From assembly GCF_016031615.1 (NCBI RefSeq), contig NZ_JACYXC010000001.1:4278001-4342000 (forward strand): DNA of 64,000 nt. Reading direction: 5' to 3'. How positions within the stretch are numbered: position 1 is the stretch's first letter; the number at the start of each line of letters is the position of its first letter. Origin of the DNA: Streptomyces pactum (lineage in GTDB: Bacteria; Actinomycetota; Actinomycetes; Streptomycetales; Streptomycetaceae). The notes beneath the pieces are model-generated. The model was not told where the DNA came from, ran no database searches, and saw only the letters and a list, made by a program, of their open reading frames with translations. Positions 9,631-17,925 of this stretch are shown in pieces. A program made the position numbers and the translations under genes.

Positions 9631-9857
9631 CGCCGCTGGGCGGCGATGGACATCAGCAGCCCGCAGGCGGCGAGGGCGAAGCCCACGCCCATCAGCATGC
9701 TGACCAGGTAGGCGGCGGTGGGCAGCGGGTCCGCGCCCAGCAGCAGCGGGGCGACGGTGGCCAGGGTCGCCACCGCGCCCACCGTGAAGACGATGGCGCC
9801 GAGCCGCACCAGCCCGTCGCCGGGCGTGCGGTCCTGGGGTCGAGGTGTGTTGCTCAC
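9555..9857 (-). CDS. Small two-helix membrane protein
   Basis: 100 residues with two hydrophobic helices (LVRLGAIVFTVGAVATLATVAPLLL and AYLVSMLMGVGFALAACGLLMS) and a basic, low-complexity tail. GTG at 9857 is preceded by TACCCT and six bases (minus-strand hexamer at 9864-9869), the layout of a leaderless transcript. It is divergent from the cold-shock gene and overlaps the 3' end of the convergent HAD gene. Similar small proteins are conserved next to csp in Streptomyces; function unknown. Confidence 0.75.
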   Translation of the reverse strand: MSNTPRPQDRTPGDGLVRLGAIVFTVGAVATLATVAPLLLGADPLPTAAYLVSMLMGVGFALAACGLLMSIAAQRRQARSAEGPAPVAGAAAGPSPSGPA

Positions 9858-9904
9858 CGCACCAGGGTAGGTCGAAAGCGGGCAGGAACCACCCGGGTAC
9901 GTCT

Positions 9905-9932
9905 TGTCACCAGGCTCCGGACCATTAGCCTT
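9905..9932 (+). promoter_or_regulatory. Promoter of the cold-shock gene
   Basis: TTGTCA at 9905-9910 and TAGCCT at 9927-9932 are separated by 16 bp. The predicted start near 9939 leaves an untranslated leader of about 80 nt, which opens with a perfect GCGGGTC-TTGC-GACCCGC hairpin (about 9941-9958). Confidence 0.5.
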
Positions 9933-10019
9933 GGTGGTGGCGGGTCTTGCGACCCGCTGTAGTGCTATCCAGAGCTCTTTTTCCGTGGTTTCCGACGAGT
10001 GACGAGGACGAGGACAGAC

Positions 10020-10403
10020 GTGCCTACCGGCAAGGTCAAGTGGTTCAACAGCGAGAAGGGCTTCGGCTTTCTCTCCCGCGATGACGGCGGCGACGTCTTC
10101 GTGCACTCGTCGGTACTCCCGGCCGGCGTGGACACGCTGAAGCCCGGCCAGCGCGTCGAGTTCGGTGTCGTGGCCGGTAACCGCGGTGACCAGGCGCTTT
10201 CCGTGGTGGTGCTGGATCCGACCCCCTCCGTCGCGGCGGCCCAGCGCCGTAAGCCGGACGAGCTGGCCTCGATCGTCCAGGACCTCACCACCCTGCTGGA
10301 GAACGTGACCCAGCAACTGGAGCGCGGCCGCTACCCCGACAAGGCACACGGGTCCAAGATCGCGGGCATGCTGCGGGCGGTCGCCGACCAGCTCGACGTC
10401 TGA
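10020..10403 (+). CDS. Cold-shock-domain protein with C-terminal extension
   Basis: 127 residues. Residues 1-66 form a cold-shock domain with RNP1 (KGFGFLSR) and RNP2 (VFVHSSV), which binds single-stranded RNA/DNA. Residues 70-127 (ELASIVQDLTTLLENVTQQLERG) form a helical extension absent from the usual 67-residue CspA. GTG at 10020 follows GAGGAC. A strong promoter and a structured leader precede it, consistent with post-transcriptional control. From memory, the S. coelicolor counterpart (SCO4325) likewise lies beside mqnD. Confidence 0.93.
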   Translation: MPTGKVKWFNSEKGFGFLSRDDGGDVFVHSSVLPAGVDTLKPGQRVEFGVVAGNRGDQALSVVVLDPTPSVAAAQRRKPDELASIVQDLTTLLENVTQQLERGRYPDKAHGSKIAGMLRAVADQLDV

Positions 10404-10409
10404 CCCGAC

Positions 10410-10430
10410 GGCCCCGCCCGGCCCGGGGCC
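10410..10430 (+). terminator. Hairpin after the cold-shock gene
   Basis: GGCCCCG (10410-10416) pairs with CGGGGCC (10424-10430), six bases after the csp stop codon. There is no T-run, as is common in Streptomyces terminators. Confidence 0.45.
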
Positions 10431-10471
10431 TTCGACGCGGGGACGCCATGACGGCGGACGTTCCCGATGCC

Positions 10472-10590
10472 GCAGCGCCACGGACGGCCACACGGCCAGG
10501 AACCCCTGGTGCGGGCAGCGCCACGACGGCCAGGACCCCCAGCGCCCCGGTGCCGCGAGCGCCATGACGGCCAGGCCCCCCGGATGCCGG
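10472..10590. repeat. Imperfect direct repeats between csp and mqnD
   Basis: Three near-copies of GCGCCACGACGGCCAGG-type sequence occur about 40-45 bp apart in the short non-coding gap. They are not part of any plausible gene. Confidence 0.4.
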
Positions 10591-10693
10591 GAGTGCCGAC
10601 GTCCGGTGCCCCGGCCCGGGGCTGCGCCGTGCCCGGACCCGGGTAGCACCGTGACGGCGGGTCACGGCTGCCGGGGCCGGGGCACCGGGTCCG

Positions 10694-12646
10694 TCAGGGG
10701 AAGTCCAGCGCGTCCGGGCCGAGGGGCGGTACCAGTCCCTCGGCCGCGGCGCGGGTGAGCAGTCCGCGCACCGCCGCGTAGCCGTCCTCGCCCAGGTCGG
10801 CGGTGAACTCGTTCACGTACAGCCCGATGTGCTGGTCGGCCACCGCCGGGTCCATCTCCTGGGCGTGCTCCAGCACGTACGGGCGGGAGGCCACCGGGTC
10901 GTCCCAGGCGGCCCGGACCGAGGCGCGGGCCGCCTCGGCCAGCTCCCGCAGCCGCGCGGTGCCGAGCGACCGCCTGGCGATGATCGCGCCCAGCGGGATC
11001 GGCAGCCCGGTGGTGCCCTCCCAGTACTCGCCCAGGTCGGCCAGGCGGTGCAGGCCGTACCGCTGATAGGTGAAGCGGGCCTCGTGGATGACGAGTCCGG
11101 CGTCCACCTTCCCGTCCCGGACGGCGGGCATGATCTCGTGGAACGGCAGCACCACGACCTCCCCGACCCCGCCGGGGACCAGGTCCGCCGCCCAGAGCCG
11201 GAAGAGCAGATAGGCGGTGGACCGCTCGCTGGGCACCGCGACCGTCTTCCCGGCCAGTCCGGCGGCCCGCGCCCTCCCGCCGTCGCCGTTCCCGTCCCCG
11301 CCGCTCCCGTCACCGTTCCCGTCGCCGGGGTCCCGGGTCAGCACCAGCGGGCCGCAGCCGCGGCCCAGCGCCCCGCCGCAGGGCAGCAGCGCGTACTCGT
11401 CCAGCACCCACGGCAGCACCGCGTACGAGACCTTCAGCACGTCGAACTCCCCGCGCTCGGCCATGCCGTTGGTGAGGTCGATGTCGGCGAAGGTGACGTC
11501 CAGCGGCGGGGCGCCGGCCACCCGGCCGTGGGCCCAGGCGTGGAAGACGAAGGTGTCGTTGGGGCACGGCGAGTACGCGATCCGCAGCGGCTGCCCGGCC
11601 TCCGGTGCCGCCACCGTTCCGGTTGCGGTTCCGGTACCGGCTCCGGGGGCCCCTGCCCGGCCGGGGTCCGCGGTGGTTCCGGCTCCGGGGGGCTGCGCGT
11701 CGTGCGGGGTGCCGGACGGTTCCAGGGGCGCCGGCGGGGCGGGGGCGCCAGGAGCGCCGGGCGTTTGTGCTGCCACGGGGGTGGCCTCCTTCGCTGCGAT
11801 GGGGGCGGCCTTTGGGTGCGGGGCCGTCCCGCCCTGCCGGGACGGCCCGGCAGGGCTCTCCGGTGGCGCGGCGGGAGCGACCGCCGCGGTGAGGACCGGG
11901 ACCAGCCGCCGGAAGGCGTCGCGCAGTCCCTCCAGCGCCTCACGGATGCGCCAGGCGGCACGGTCCCGGGGGCCCACCGGGTTGGAGACGGTACGGATTT
12001 CGAGGACCGGGACCCGGTGCGCGGCGGCCGCCTCGGCCACCCCGAAGCCCTCCATGGCCTCGGCCGCCGCACCGGGGTGCCGGCCCGCCAGTTCGGCGGC
12101 GCGTTCGGCACTGCCGGTCACCGTGGAGACCGTCAGCACGGTGCCGCGCACCGCGCCGGTGGCCTCGGCGGCGGCCCGCGCCAGGGCGGGCGGCGGCCGG
12201 TGCGTGGACGTCCCGAAGCCCAGCTCGGTGACGGGCAGGAAGCCCTCGGGGGTCTGCGCGCCCAGGTCCGCGGCGGTGATCGCGTCGGCCACCACCACCG
12301 CGAGCGGTGGCGCCACACCGGCGAAGCCGCCGCCGATCCCGGCCGAGACGACCAGGTCGTAGGGGGTGCCGTGGAGCGCGGCGGCGGTCAGCGCGGTCCC
12401 GGTCGCGGCCGCGGCGGCGGCCGGGCCGACCCCGCCGTCCAGCACGTGGACGACCGGACCGGTGTCCGGCGCGCCGGTGGCCGGGGGCAGGGCGCGCAGC
12501 AGCCGGCCCGGTCCGTAACCGGGCAGCGGCAGAGGCAGTGGTGGGGTGCCGGGCGCGGGTCGGCCGGGGGCGGCAGCGGAAGGTGCCCGGTCGGGGGGCC
12601 CGGCGGGGGCAGGGGGCGGGGGCGTCACGGCGTTCGCGTGCGTCAC
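10694..12646 (-). CDS. Fused MqnB (futalosine hydrolase) - MqnD (1,4-dihydroxy-6-naphthoate synthase), futalosine menaquinone pathway
   Basis: One 650-residue open frame carries both enzymes, normally separate neighbouring genes. Residues 40-255 are most of MqnB, a nucleosidase that cleaves futalosine: LDGGVGPAAAA, VSAGIGGGFAG, AMEGFG at 197-202, SNPVGPRD ending at Asp228. An Ala/Pro/Gly linker of about 95 residues follows. From residue 354 (LRIAYSPCPNDTF) comes MqnD, which makes 1,4-dihydroxy-6-naphthoate: DIDLTNGMAERGEFDVLKVSYAVLP and the conserved LPCGGALGRGCGPL. No stop codon lies between them. The GTG at 12646 opens this frame but leaves out the first beta strand of MqnB, which is encoded in another frame upstream (12643-12843). 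Either a true fusion or two genes with a lost stop. Confidence 0.85.
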   Translation of the reverse strand: MTHANAVTPPPPAPAGPPDRAPSAAAPGRPAPGTPPLPLPLPGYGPGRLLRALPPATGAPDTGPVVHVLDGGVGPAAAAAATGTALTAAALHGTPYDLVVSAGIGGGFAGVAPPLAVVVADAITAADLGAQTPEGFLPVTELGFGTSTHRPPPALARAAAEATGAVRGTVLTVSTVTGSAERAAELAGRHPGAAAEAMEGFGVAEAAAAHRVPVLEIRTVSNPVGPRDRAAWRIREALEGLRDAFRRLVPVLTAAVAPAAPPESPAGPSRQGGTAPHPKAAPIAAKEATPVAAQTPGAPGAPAPPAPLEPSGTPHDAQPPGAGTTADPGRAGAPGAGTGTATGTVAAPEAGQPLRIAYSPCPNDTFVFHAWAHGRVAGAPPLDVTFADIDLTNGMAERGEFDVLKVSYAVLPWVLDEYALLPCGGALGRGCGPLVLTRDPGDGNGDGSGGDGNGDGGRARAAGLAGKTVAVPSERSTAYLLFRLWAADLVPGGVGEVVVLPFHEIMPAVRDGKVDAGLVIHEARFTYQRYGLHRLADLGEYWEGTTGLPIPLGAIIARRSLGTARLRELAEAARASVRAAWDDPVASRPYVLEHAQEMDPAVADQHIGLYVNEFTADLGEDGYAAVRGLLTRAAAEGLVPPLGPDALDFP

Positions 12647-12659
12647 GGCGTTCGCGTGC
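12624..12659. repeat. 18-bp perfect tandem duplication at the mqnB frame break
   Basis: GTCACGGCGTTCGCGTGC occurs twice head to tail (12624-12641 and 12642-12659). It covers the GTG that opens the downstream mqnB frame and the TGA that ends the upstream one. At 18 bp it does not itself change frame. Confidence 0.9.
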
Positions 12660-12843
12660 GGTGCCGGGTCGGAGTGCGGGGGCCGCGCCGGGGCGCGGGT
12701 ACGAGGCGGGGCCGGGGGCCCGCGGGAGGCGCGGCAGGGGCCGCCGGTGGCCGTGTCCGCCGGGGAGGGGACGCCGCGTCGGCCAGGCCGAGGGCGACCG
12801 CGTCCCGTTCGGCGGCGACCGCGGTGACCACCAGGACCCGCAT
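12643..12843 (-). pseudogene. mqnB: Out-of-frame 5' end of mqnB
   Basis: ATG at 12843 begins RVLVVTAVAAERDAVALG, the first beta strand and active-site loop of futalosine hydrolase; its glutamate matches the catalytic acid of MTA/SAH nucleosidases. After about 22 residues it becomes Arg/Pro-rich and stops at 12643, while the rest of MqnB continues in the neighbouring frame from 12646. Losing one base in the low-complexity stretch between about 12646 and 12780 explains both. Without this segment MqnB should be inactive, so an assembly error or a programmed shift is likelier than a working truncated enzyme. Confidence 0.7.
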
Positions 12844-13012
12844 CAGCGCCCTCCCGTGGCGGACGGACCGTCGGGCACCGGCGCCGCGGGGCGCGGCGTC
12901 ACCCGGACGGGCGAACGGACAGGGGCCGGGGAGCGTACGGCGACCGGCCGGCGGGCGTGGTCCCGGGACGGGAACGCGCCGCGCCGGCCCGCGCGGTACC
13001 GGCCGGTGGAGG

Positions 13013-13513
13013 TCAGGACTTCAGCTTCAGCTGGTACTGCCACATCCCCTTCGGGGCGCCCTGCTTGGGCAGCTCCACGATCGACAGGACGATCTCGTCG
13101 CGCTGTTCCAGCTGGCCCATCTGGTTCCTGACCTGGAACAGGTCCTCGTGGTCGAAGGTGCGGTAGGTGTCCGTGCTGGCGTCGCTGATCTGGTTGCGCC
13201 CGGACAGCAGGATCCACCCGGAGTCGGCGATCTCCGGGTCCACACCGATCCGGATCTTCTCGCCGGCGTGCACCGTGATGGTCTCGCTCGGCTTCTTGTC
13301 GAGGCACTTGTCCACGGTCTTGTCGTCGAGGCGCTTGCCCTCGGTGTAGCAGCCCTTGGTGGCCTCGGACGTCTCGGAGTGGGAACCGACCGTGACCGTC
13401 GCCACCGGAGTCGGCTTGTCGCAGGCGGTGAGGGCGATGAGCCCCAGGGTCACGGCACAGGCGGCGGCAGCGGCACGACTGGCCTTGCCCCGGGAAAACA
13501 GCGCAGCGGTCAT
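13013..13513 (-). CDS. DUF2771-family lipoprotein
   Basis: 166-residue exported lipoprotein. A lipoprotein signal peptide covers residues 1-31 (RGKASRAAAAACAVTLGLIALTAC in outline), with lipobox LTAC and Cys as residue 1 of the mature form. The body contains two cysteines (GCYTEG, KCLDKK) that could pair, and ends in a beta-rich domain (SIVELPKQGAPKGMWQYQLKLKS). It matches the DUF2771 family in layout. It is followed by the MFS gene on the same strand, the same order I recall in mycobacteria (Rv0875c-Rv0876c). Role unknown. Confidence 0.85.
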   Translation of the reverse strand: MTAALFSRGKASRAAAAACAVTLGLIALTACDKPTPVATVTVGSHSETSEATKGCYTEGKRLDDKTVDKCLDKKPSETITVHAGEKIRIGVDPEIADSGWILLSGRNQISDASTDTYRTFDHEDLFQVRNQMGQLEQRDEIVLSIVELPKQGAPKGMWQYQLKLKS

Positions 13514-13539
13514 GCGGGCAGGCTACCGGGCCGCCCCGT

Positions 13540-15558
13540 TCACGCCACGCGGGGGTACGGCGAGCCGCGCCGCCCGGCGCCCAGCAGTCCCCGTACGGCG
13601 GCGAGCGCGCCGAGGGCGATCAGCCCGGCGGCGACCGACATGCCCAGGGCGCCGCTGAGCGGCAGCGAGATGCCGATCCCGCCGCCGACCACCCAGGCCA
13701 GCTGCAGGGTCGTCTCGGAGCGGGAGAACGCGGAGGTCCGCACCTCCTCCGGCACGTCCCGCTGGATCAGCGCGTCCAGCGACAGCTTGCCCAGTGCCTG
13801 GGCGAGGCCCGCGGTGGCCGCGACCGCCGCCACCAGCACCGTGCTGAACAGCGCCGCGGTGATCACCAGCACCCCCAGCGCGCCCAGCAGCACCACGGCG
13901 ATGATCAGCTCGGGGCCACGGGCCCGCAGCCACGCCCCGATGGCCGTGCCCAGCGCGTTGCCCAGGCCCGCCGAGACCGCGACCACCCCGAGGGACACCT
14001 CGGGGCTCAGCCCGGCCAGCGGGTGCTCGCGGAGCAGGAAGGCGAGGAAGAGGGTGAGGAAGCCGGAGAGCGCCTTGAGCGAGGAGCACGCCTGGAGCGC
14101 GTGGAGCACCGACGGCCCGACGGTCCGCAGCCCCGGGCGCCGGCCCCGGGCGGAGCCGCCGTTCCTCCTGCCCTTCCGCCTGCCGCCGCGCTTCCCGGCC
14201 GCCGGGCCGTCGGCCACGGTGCCGTCCGTCACCGGCCCGTCCGTCACCGGCCCGTCCGTTACCGGCCCGGTCGTCGCCGGGCCGTCCGTCACGCGGGCGT
14301 CGGCCGTCGCCAGGCCGTCCGTCGCCGGGCCGTCCGTCACCGGCCCGTCCGTTACCGGCCCGGTCGTCGCCGGGCCGTCCGTCACGCGGGCGTCGGCCGT
14401 CGCCGGGCCGTCCGTCACCGGACCCTCTGGCGTCGTCGCTTTCGCCGGTCCGACCGGGGGACGGTGCCCCTCACCGACCGTCGTGGGCCCGTCCGCCGCG
14501 GGCCCGTCCGCCGCGGGCCCGGACGGCGCCGAACCGTCCGCCGTGGGCCCGTCCGGCGAGGTGCGGGGAGCGTCGGCGGGGCGGGGCGGGCCCTCGGCGG
14601 AGCCCGGGACAGGGTTCTCGGCGGGGGCGCCACCGGGGATGCCGGTCCCCGCAGCCGTCCCGGCGGTCCCGGTGGCTCCGGCGGTCCCGTCGACGCGGGT
14701 GGACCCGGCCGTCCCGGTGGCCCCGGCCGCCGGGAGCGCGGCGCGTGCCGGGTTCGCCGGGTGCGCGTGGTGCGGCAGGTGGGGGAGGTGCAGGTGGTGC
14801 TCGCCGGAGGTGAGCCGCGCCCGGGCCTCGCCCTTCGCCGAGTCCACCTTGGGGGGCAGGGTGAAGGAGAGGAAGGTGCCGATGGAGAAGACCACGCACG
14901 CGCCGTACAGCGGCCACTCCGGGCCGATCTGGTGCAGCCCGCCGCCGACCGGCGCGGCCAGACCGGTGGCCAGCAGCCCGGCCAGCGTCACCCGGGAGTT
15001 CGCCTTGACCAGGGAGAAGCGTGGTGGCAGCAGCCGGGGCACCACCGCCGAGCGCACCACCCCGTACGCCTTGGAGGCCACCAGCACGCCGAGTGCCGCC
15101 GGGTACAGCTCCAGCCCGCCGCCCGCCACCGCCGTGGACATGGTGAGCGCCAGGACCGCGCGGCTGCCCATCGAGGTGGCCATCGCGGCCCGGCGGCCGT
15201 GCGGGATGCGGTCCAGCAGCGGTCCGACGACCGGCGCCAGGACGGCGAACGGCGCCATGGTGATGGCCAGGTAGAGCGCGACCCGGCCGCGCGCCTCGTC
15301 GGTCGGCACGGAGAAGAAGACCGTCGAGGCGAGGGCGATGGTGACCATCATGTCGCCGGCGGAGTTCACGGCGTGCAGTTCGATCAGTTTGCCCAGACCG
15401 GACTCACCGGCGCCGTGCGCGTGCGTCGCGCGGCGGATGCCGCGCCCGGTCGCGGCGAACGGATTGCGCAGGACACGGACGAATCGCCGGCCCCGTCCCC
15501 GGGTCCGGAGATCCTGGGCGGAGGAGCCGGAGCCGATGGTTGTCACCCGTTCTCTCAC
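13540..15558 (-). CDS. MFS transporter with 31-residue-repeat linker
   Basis: 672 residues. The N-terminal half has about six membrane helices (residues 60-250: MMVTIALASTVFF, APVVGPLLDRIPHGRRA with the MFS loop 2-3 motif). A linker of about 200 residues follows, then a second six-helix half from about residue 470 (LKALSGFLTLFLAFLL to the end). The linker is Pro/Ala/Thr/Asp-rich and contains a duplicated 31-residue unit. Relatives have a shorter loop. GTG at 15558 is taken; GTG at 15546 is an alternative. Substrate unknown. It is divergent from the DUF3027 gene, as in the Rv0876c-Rv0877 pair (from memory). Confidence 0.85.
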   Translation of the reverse strand: MRERVTTIGSGSSAQDLRTRGRGRRFVRVLRNPFAATGRGIRRATHAHGAGESGLGKLIELHAVNSAGDMMVTIALASTVFFSVPTDEARGRVALYLAITMAPFAVLAPVVGPLLDRIPHGRRAAMATSMGSRAVLALTMSTAVAGGGLELYPAALGVLVASKAYGVVRSAVVPRLLPPRFSLVKANSRVTLAGLLATGLAAPVGGGLHQIGPEWPLYGACVVFSIGTFLSFTLPPKVDSAKGEARARLTSGEHHLHLPHLPHHAHPANPARAALPAAGATGTAGSTRVDGTAGATGTAGTAAGTGIPGGAPAENPVPGSAEGPPRPADAPRTSPDGPTADGSAPSGPAADGPAADGPTTVGEGHRPPVGPAKATTPEGPVTDGPATADARVTDGPATTGPVTDGPVTDGPATDGLATADARVTDGPATTGPVTDGPVTDGPVTDGTVADGPAAGKRGGRRKGRRNGGSARGRRPGLRTVGPSVLHALQACSSLKALSGFLTLFLAFLLREHPLAGLSPEVSLGVVAVSAGLGNALGTAIGAWLRARGPELIIAVVLLGALGVLVITAALFSTVLVAAVAATAGLAQALGKLSLDALIQRDVPEEVRTSAFSRSETTLQLAWVVGGGIGISLPLSGALGMSVAAGLIALGALAAVRGLLGAGRRGSPYPRVA
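14237..14422. repeat. 93-bp tandem repeat inside the MFS linker
   Basis: Two copies at 93-bp spacing (14237-14329, 14330-14422), nearly identical and in frame (31 codons). Each is itself built of GTCCGTCACCGGCCC-like 15-bp words, giving VTDGP repeats in the protein. Further degenerate words extend on both sides. Confidence 0.85.
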
Positions 15559-16033
15559 CCGACCATGGTCCCGCCTGTCCGCTGCGGACGTGACTTTTTC
15601 CGGTGGTTTGCGAAGGGTTTACGGAACTCGTGTGCAAGGTGTGCCCTGCCCGGCGCCACGGCAGGTGCGGTGGCTCGTGATGTCATGTGACCCGCCTTCC
15701 CGCTCACCGGCGGTGTACCGCGCCACCACCGCTGCCGAAGTCAACCGGTGACCGGGCCGGGCGTCGAGCCGCCGCTCCCGGACTCCCTCCGACAGGTTCA
15801 TGACGTGCCCCGGGGGTAGGGCGCAAGGGGCTGGACAAGGTAGCGTGCTTCACGCGCCTGCCTACGGTCGTTTCTGGCCACGCACCGGGTCACCATCCCT
15901 CAGAATGGGAGGAAGAGGTGCGCCCGAGGTCGAACGGGCGGACGTAGACGCGGTCCTCCGGTCCGCTCCGTCCGCCGTCCCGGCCGTGTGGTCGGCGCAC
16001 TCGTGAGACGGCGTAGGAGAGAGATCGATTCTT
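15559..16033. other. Divergent intergenic region, MFS / DUF3027
   Basis: 475 bp, somewhat less GC-rich than its surroundings. It must hold the promoters of both flanking genes. A 60-codon minus-strand frame (15619-15801) lacks a ribosome site and a recognisable fold, and I do not call it. AGGAG before 16034 may serve the DUF3027 gene. Confidence 0.4.
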
Positions 16034-16951
16034 GTGAGTGCTGCGATGCGAAGCCGTACCCCGGACCGCCTGTGCGCCGAGGCCGTCGATCTCGCCCGTG
16101 AGGCGGCCGAGGAAGCCGCGGCCCCGGGCACGGTGGGTGACCACGTCGCCGCCGTCGCCGACGCCGACCGGGTCGTCACGCACCTCTTCGAGTGCCACGA
16201 GCCCGGCTACCGGGGGTGGCGCTGGGCCGTCACCGTCGCCCGGGCCTCCCGGGCCAAGGTCGTGACCATCGACGAGACGGTGCTGCTGCCCGGCCCGGAC
16301 GCGCTGCTGGCCCCGGAGTGGGTGCCCTGGAGCGAGCGGCTGCGCCCGGGCGACCTCGGACCCGGGGACCTGCTGCCGACGGACGCCGACGACCTGCGCC
16401 TGGAGCCCGGTTACACCGGGGTGGACGGACTGCCGCCGAACGCCGCCGTCTCCGAGGAGATGGAGCAGCTGGCCGAGGTCGAGGACGCCGAGGTGACCCC
16501 CGGCTCGCCATCGGCCCAGGCGGTCGCCCCGGTCCGGGGCACCATCGCGGCCGTCGCCGAGGAACTGGGCATGCGCCGGGCCCGGGTGCTCTCCCGGTAC
16601 GGGCTGCACTCGGCGGCCGACCGCTGGGACGAGGCGTTCGGGGCGAAGACCCCGATGGCACAGGCCGCCCCCGCCCCCTGTGTCAGCTGCGGCTTCCTGA
16701 TGCCGCTCAGCGGTTCGCTGAAGCAGGCGTTCGGCGTCTGCGCCAACGAGTTCAGCCCGGCGGACGGCCGGGTGGTCTCGCTGACCTACGGCTGCGGCGG
16801 GCACTCCGAGGCGGCCGTGATGCCGAAGGCGCCGCGCCCGGCGCCGCCGGTGATCGACGAGACCGTCGTCGAACCGATGGCGCTGCACCCGGAGCGCACC
16901 GGAGGCTCGGTCGAGCCGGACGCCCCGGCGGAGGAACTGGGCCACTCCTGA
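16034..16951 (+). CDS. DUF3027-family protein
   Basis: 305 residues matching the actinobacterial DUF3027 family. An N-terminal region (GDHVAAVADADRVVTHLFECHEPGYRGWRWAVTVARA in outline) gives way to LPPNAAVSEEMEQLAEVE and then RARVLSRYGLHSAADRW. A cysteine-rich knuckle CVSCGFLMPLSGSLKQAFGVCANEFSPADG (cysteines at CxxC, VCAN and YGCGGHSE) probably binds zinc. GTG at 16034 is chosen; ATG at 16046 is also possible. No catalytic residues are evident, and the role is unknown. It sits alone and divergent from the MFS gene. Confidence 0.85.
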   Translation: MSAAMRSRTPDRLCAEAVDLAREAAEEAAAPGTVGDHVAAVADADRVVTHLFECHEPGYRGWRWAVTVARASRAKVVTIDETVLLPGPDALLAPEWVPWSERLRPGDLGPGDLLPTDADDLRLEPGYTGVDGLPPNAAVSEEMEQLAEVEDAEVTPGSPSAQAVAPVRGTIAAVAEELGMRRARVLSRYGLHSAADRWDEAFGAKTPMAQAAPAPCVSCGFLMPLSGSLKQAFGVCANEFSPADGRVVSLTYGCGGHSEAAVMPKAPRPAPPVIDETVVEPMALHPERTGGSVEPDAPAEELGHS

Positions 16952-17925
16952 CGGCCGCCGCCGGCCCCCGGCAGCCCTGCCGGACGTGACGGCCGTCGGC
17001 TGTCGGCCGGACGGTGCGGGTGACGGCCGTCGCCGGCCGGTTCGTGCTCCGGTCGCTCGGACGTGACGCGGCGCCACCCGATGCGGCGCGACGGGATGAC
17101 GTGATGCGGCGCGGCGCCACGTCATGCGACGCGTGGCGATGTGCCGCGCCGGGACGGCCGCCGACCCGGCCCGCGCGGGTGTGCGGCGGCGTGACCGCCA
17201 CCGGTCGGACGGTGCCCGTCGCCGGTCGGTCGGTGTTGGTCGGACGGTAGATCGGTGCCGGTCGCCGCGGGGCCGCCCCGCGAGACGGCGTGAGGAGCGC
17301 CGGCCAGGGGCCCTACTCCGGCCGGTGCTCCCGCTGGTGCTCCCGTTGGTTCGCGAGATGCCGCCGCCCGCGTCGGTCGCCGCCGGACCGGTGCGACCCC
17401 GCCGGGCCGGTGCTTCTCCGCCGGGCCGGTGCTTCTCCGGCCGGGCCGGCCGGCGTAGGGCCGGGTGTGCCCCGGCCGTGACCGAACGCCGGCACGGTCC
17501 GTCCCCGTCCCGGCGGACGCCGGTCCCGCCCGCGCCGGCCGCGCGCCGTCCCCGCCCGCGCCGCTCGGTTTTCCCTCCGGTCGCCGCCCGACCGCCCGCC
17601 ACCCGGCCGTACCCGTGTCGCCGGGCCCCGGCCGTTGGCCCCTGCCACCGGGCCCCGGTAGCTCCGGCCGCCGGGCTCCCGCCGTACCCGTGGCCGCCCG
17701 GCCCCCGGCCGTACCCGCATCAGGTCTTGCCGGCACCCGGCGGCGGGGGCCGCCGTCGCACGCCCGCCGCCACCGGCCCGCGGGGCCGCGGCCCGGCCCG
17801 GGGTGGAGCGTAGGGGCCGGGGAAGCGCAGGATCGAAAGGGCGGTACGTTCGCCGCTAGCAAGGCGCGCGCGGCGGGGGACCGCGCGGGGACCGGAACCG
17901 ACGACCAGGAACCCCGGAGGCGAAC
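16952..17925. other. Long GC-rich spacer before the sacsin-like gene
   Basis: 970 bp of low-complexity C/G-rich sequence with repeated GCCGGGCCGG and ATGCGGCGCGAC-type words. Every open frame is Arg/Pro-rich and lacks a fold. The last 110 bp drop in complexity and end in GGAGG five bases before the next start, so the promoter probably lies in 17800-17900. Confidence 0.45.

Noticed and set aside
10829..15274. 1481-codon plus-strand frame opposite mqnD-mqnB and the MFS gene
   Set aside because: Antisense shadow caused by high GC; composition not protein-like.
15619..15801. 60-codon minus-strand frame in the MFS/DUF3027 gap
   Set aside because: No ribosome site, no fold and Arg/Gly-rich; could not be supported.
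17124..17813. 229-codon frame before the sacsin-like gene
   Set aside because: Arg/Pro-rich with no ribosome site; low-complexity artefact.
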